Shown here one piece after another: positions 63,847 to 64,000 of a stretch of DNA of 64,000 nt. How positions within the stretch are numbered: position 1 is the first letter of the stretch; every line of letters begins with the position of its first letter. Source of the DNA: Lolium rigidum (taxonomy: Eukaryota; Streptophyta; Magnoliopsida; Poales; Poaceae); contig NC_061510.1 in assembly GCF_022539505.1 (NCBI RefSeq), forward strand, positions 230,527,322 to 230,591,321, read 5' to 3'. The translations under genes were made by a program, and so were the position numbers. The notes beneath the pieces were generated by a model that worked only from the letters and a program-made list of their open reading frames with translations, was not told the DNA's origin and searched no databases.

Positions 63847-64000
63847 CCCGCATGGCAGTGCTGGCGACATCTTGGAGAAGGAGACAGGGATCAGTCGGAC
63901 CGGGACGCCTTTGCGGCAACGCCGTGGTTCAGGGAGGACGATGAGCTTCCGCCCAAGCCGGCCGACAGGAGTCGTCCGCTAATCAAATTTGCTCCTGAAG
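63847..64000 (+). CDS. Possible coding exon running off the window end
   Basis: In one frame, open to the last base, the sequence reads RDQSDRDAFAATPWFREDDE then LPPKPADRSRPLIKFAPE. The amino-acid composition and lack of repeats look like genuine protein. No start is visible in that frame (a TGA precedes 63847), and upstream frames suggest either an intron acceptor or a frameshift. The family is not recognised. Confidence 0.25.

Overview
This is nuclear DNA of a Triticeae grass (wheat, barley, rye or Aegilops type). The basis is the density of nested class I and II elements, grass-type CACTA elements with CxxxxGG-rich terminal hairpins, Athila-like and Angela-like LTRs, a Stowaway MITE, intron-containing plant genes and a 100-N scaffold gap. 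No bacterial, organellar or CRISPR signal was seen. Host-gene content is very low: the kinase half of a G-lectin-type receptor-like kinase (40477-41933, minus) and one exon of a Costars (ABRACL) gene (20881-21064, plus). Nearly everything else is transposon.

Left nest (1-17295). A LINE (minus) was invaded by an Angela-like LTR element. That LTR was broken by a CACTA element ending at 12992, and the CACTA was broken by a Ty3/gypsy chromovirus (minus) whose 5' LTR is 6839-10161 and whose 3' LTR runs off the left edge. The Ty3 LTRs differ at only about 7 of 1725 sites, yet its gag-pol is broken in several places. The same LINE also carries a solo LTR (15533-17082) flanked by an unusual 63-bp duplication.

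Middle (17296-24574). This part holds a TE accessory-gene relic, an unclassified LTR-like repeat with 195-bp tandem units, a 169-bp hAT MITE with a perfect 8-bp target duplication, the Costars exon, an RNase H1-N-like relic, two orphan CACTA right ends and a decayed Copia integrase.

MULE plus CACTA1 (24575-39810). A Mutator-like element with long terminal inverted repeats and an 8/9-matching 9-bp target duplication carries two spliced gene relics (zf-XS-like and GRF-zinc-finger-like). An 11-kb CACTA element (28630-39685, TSD att) sits inside its right TIR. CACTA1 has a TNP2 transposase, an antisense 187-residue accessory gene, a 61-bp tandem array, an internal block of terminal-type hairpins with a TATA box, and a spliced second gene ending in a Ulp1/C48 cysteine protease.

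Genic island (39811-47924). A 268-bp miniature LTR element lies just downstream of the kinase gene. Upstream of the kinase exons lie a Mutator-like short element, a Copia element (TSD ccaag) and a Stowaway MITE.

CACTA2 and right edge (47925-64000). A second CACTA has the same plan as CACTA1 but carries its accessory gene in the opposite orientation plus an AP2/ERF-domain gene. It runs into the gap at 58326-58425. An Athila-like element follows (LTR 58804-60203, gag to 62461), cut off at the start of protease. The last 1.5 kb is unassigned.

The most notable candidate system is the shared CACTA accessory cargo. The 187-aa VPVPPVP-motif protein recurs in three elements. It is associated with an AP2/ERF gene, and both CACTAs have a duplicated internal copy of the terminal hairpin region that acts as a likely second promoter.
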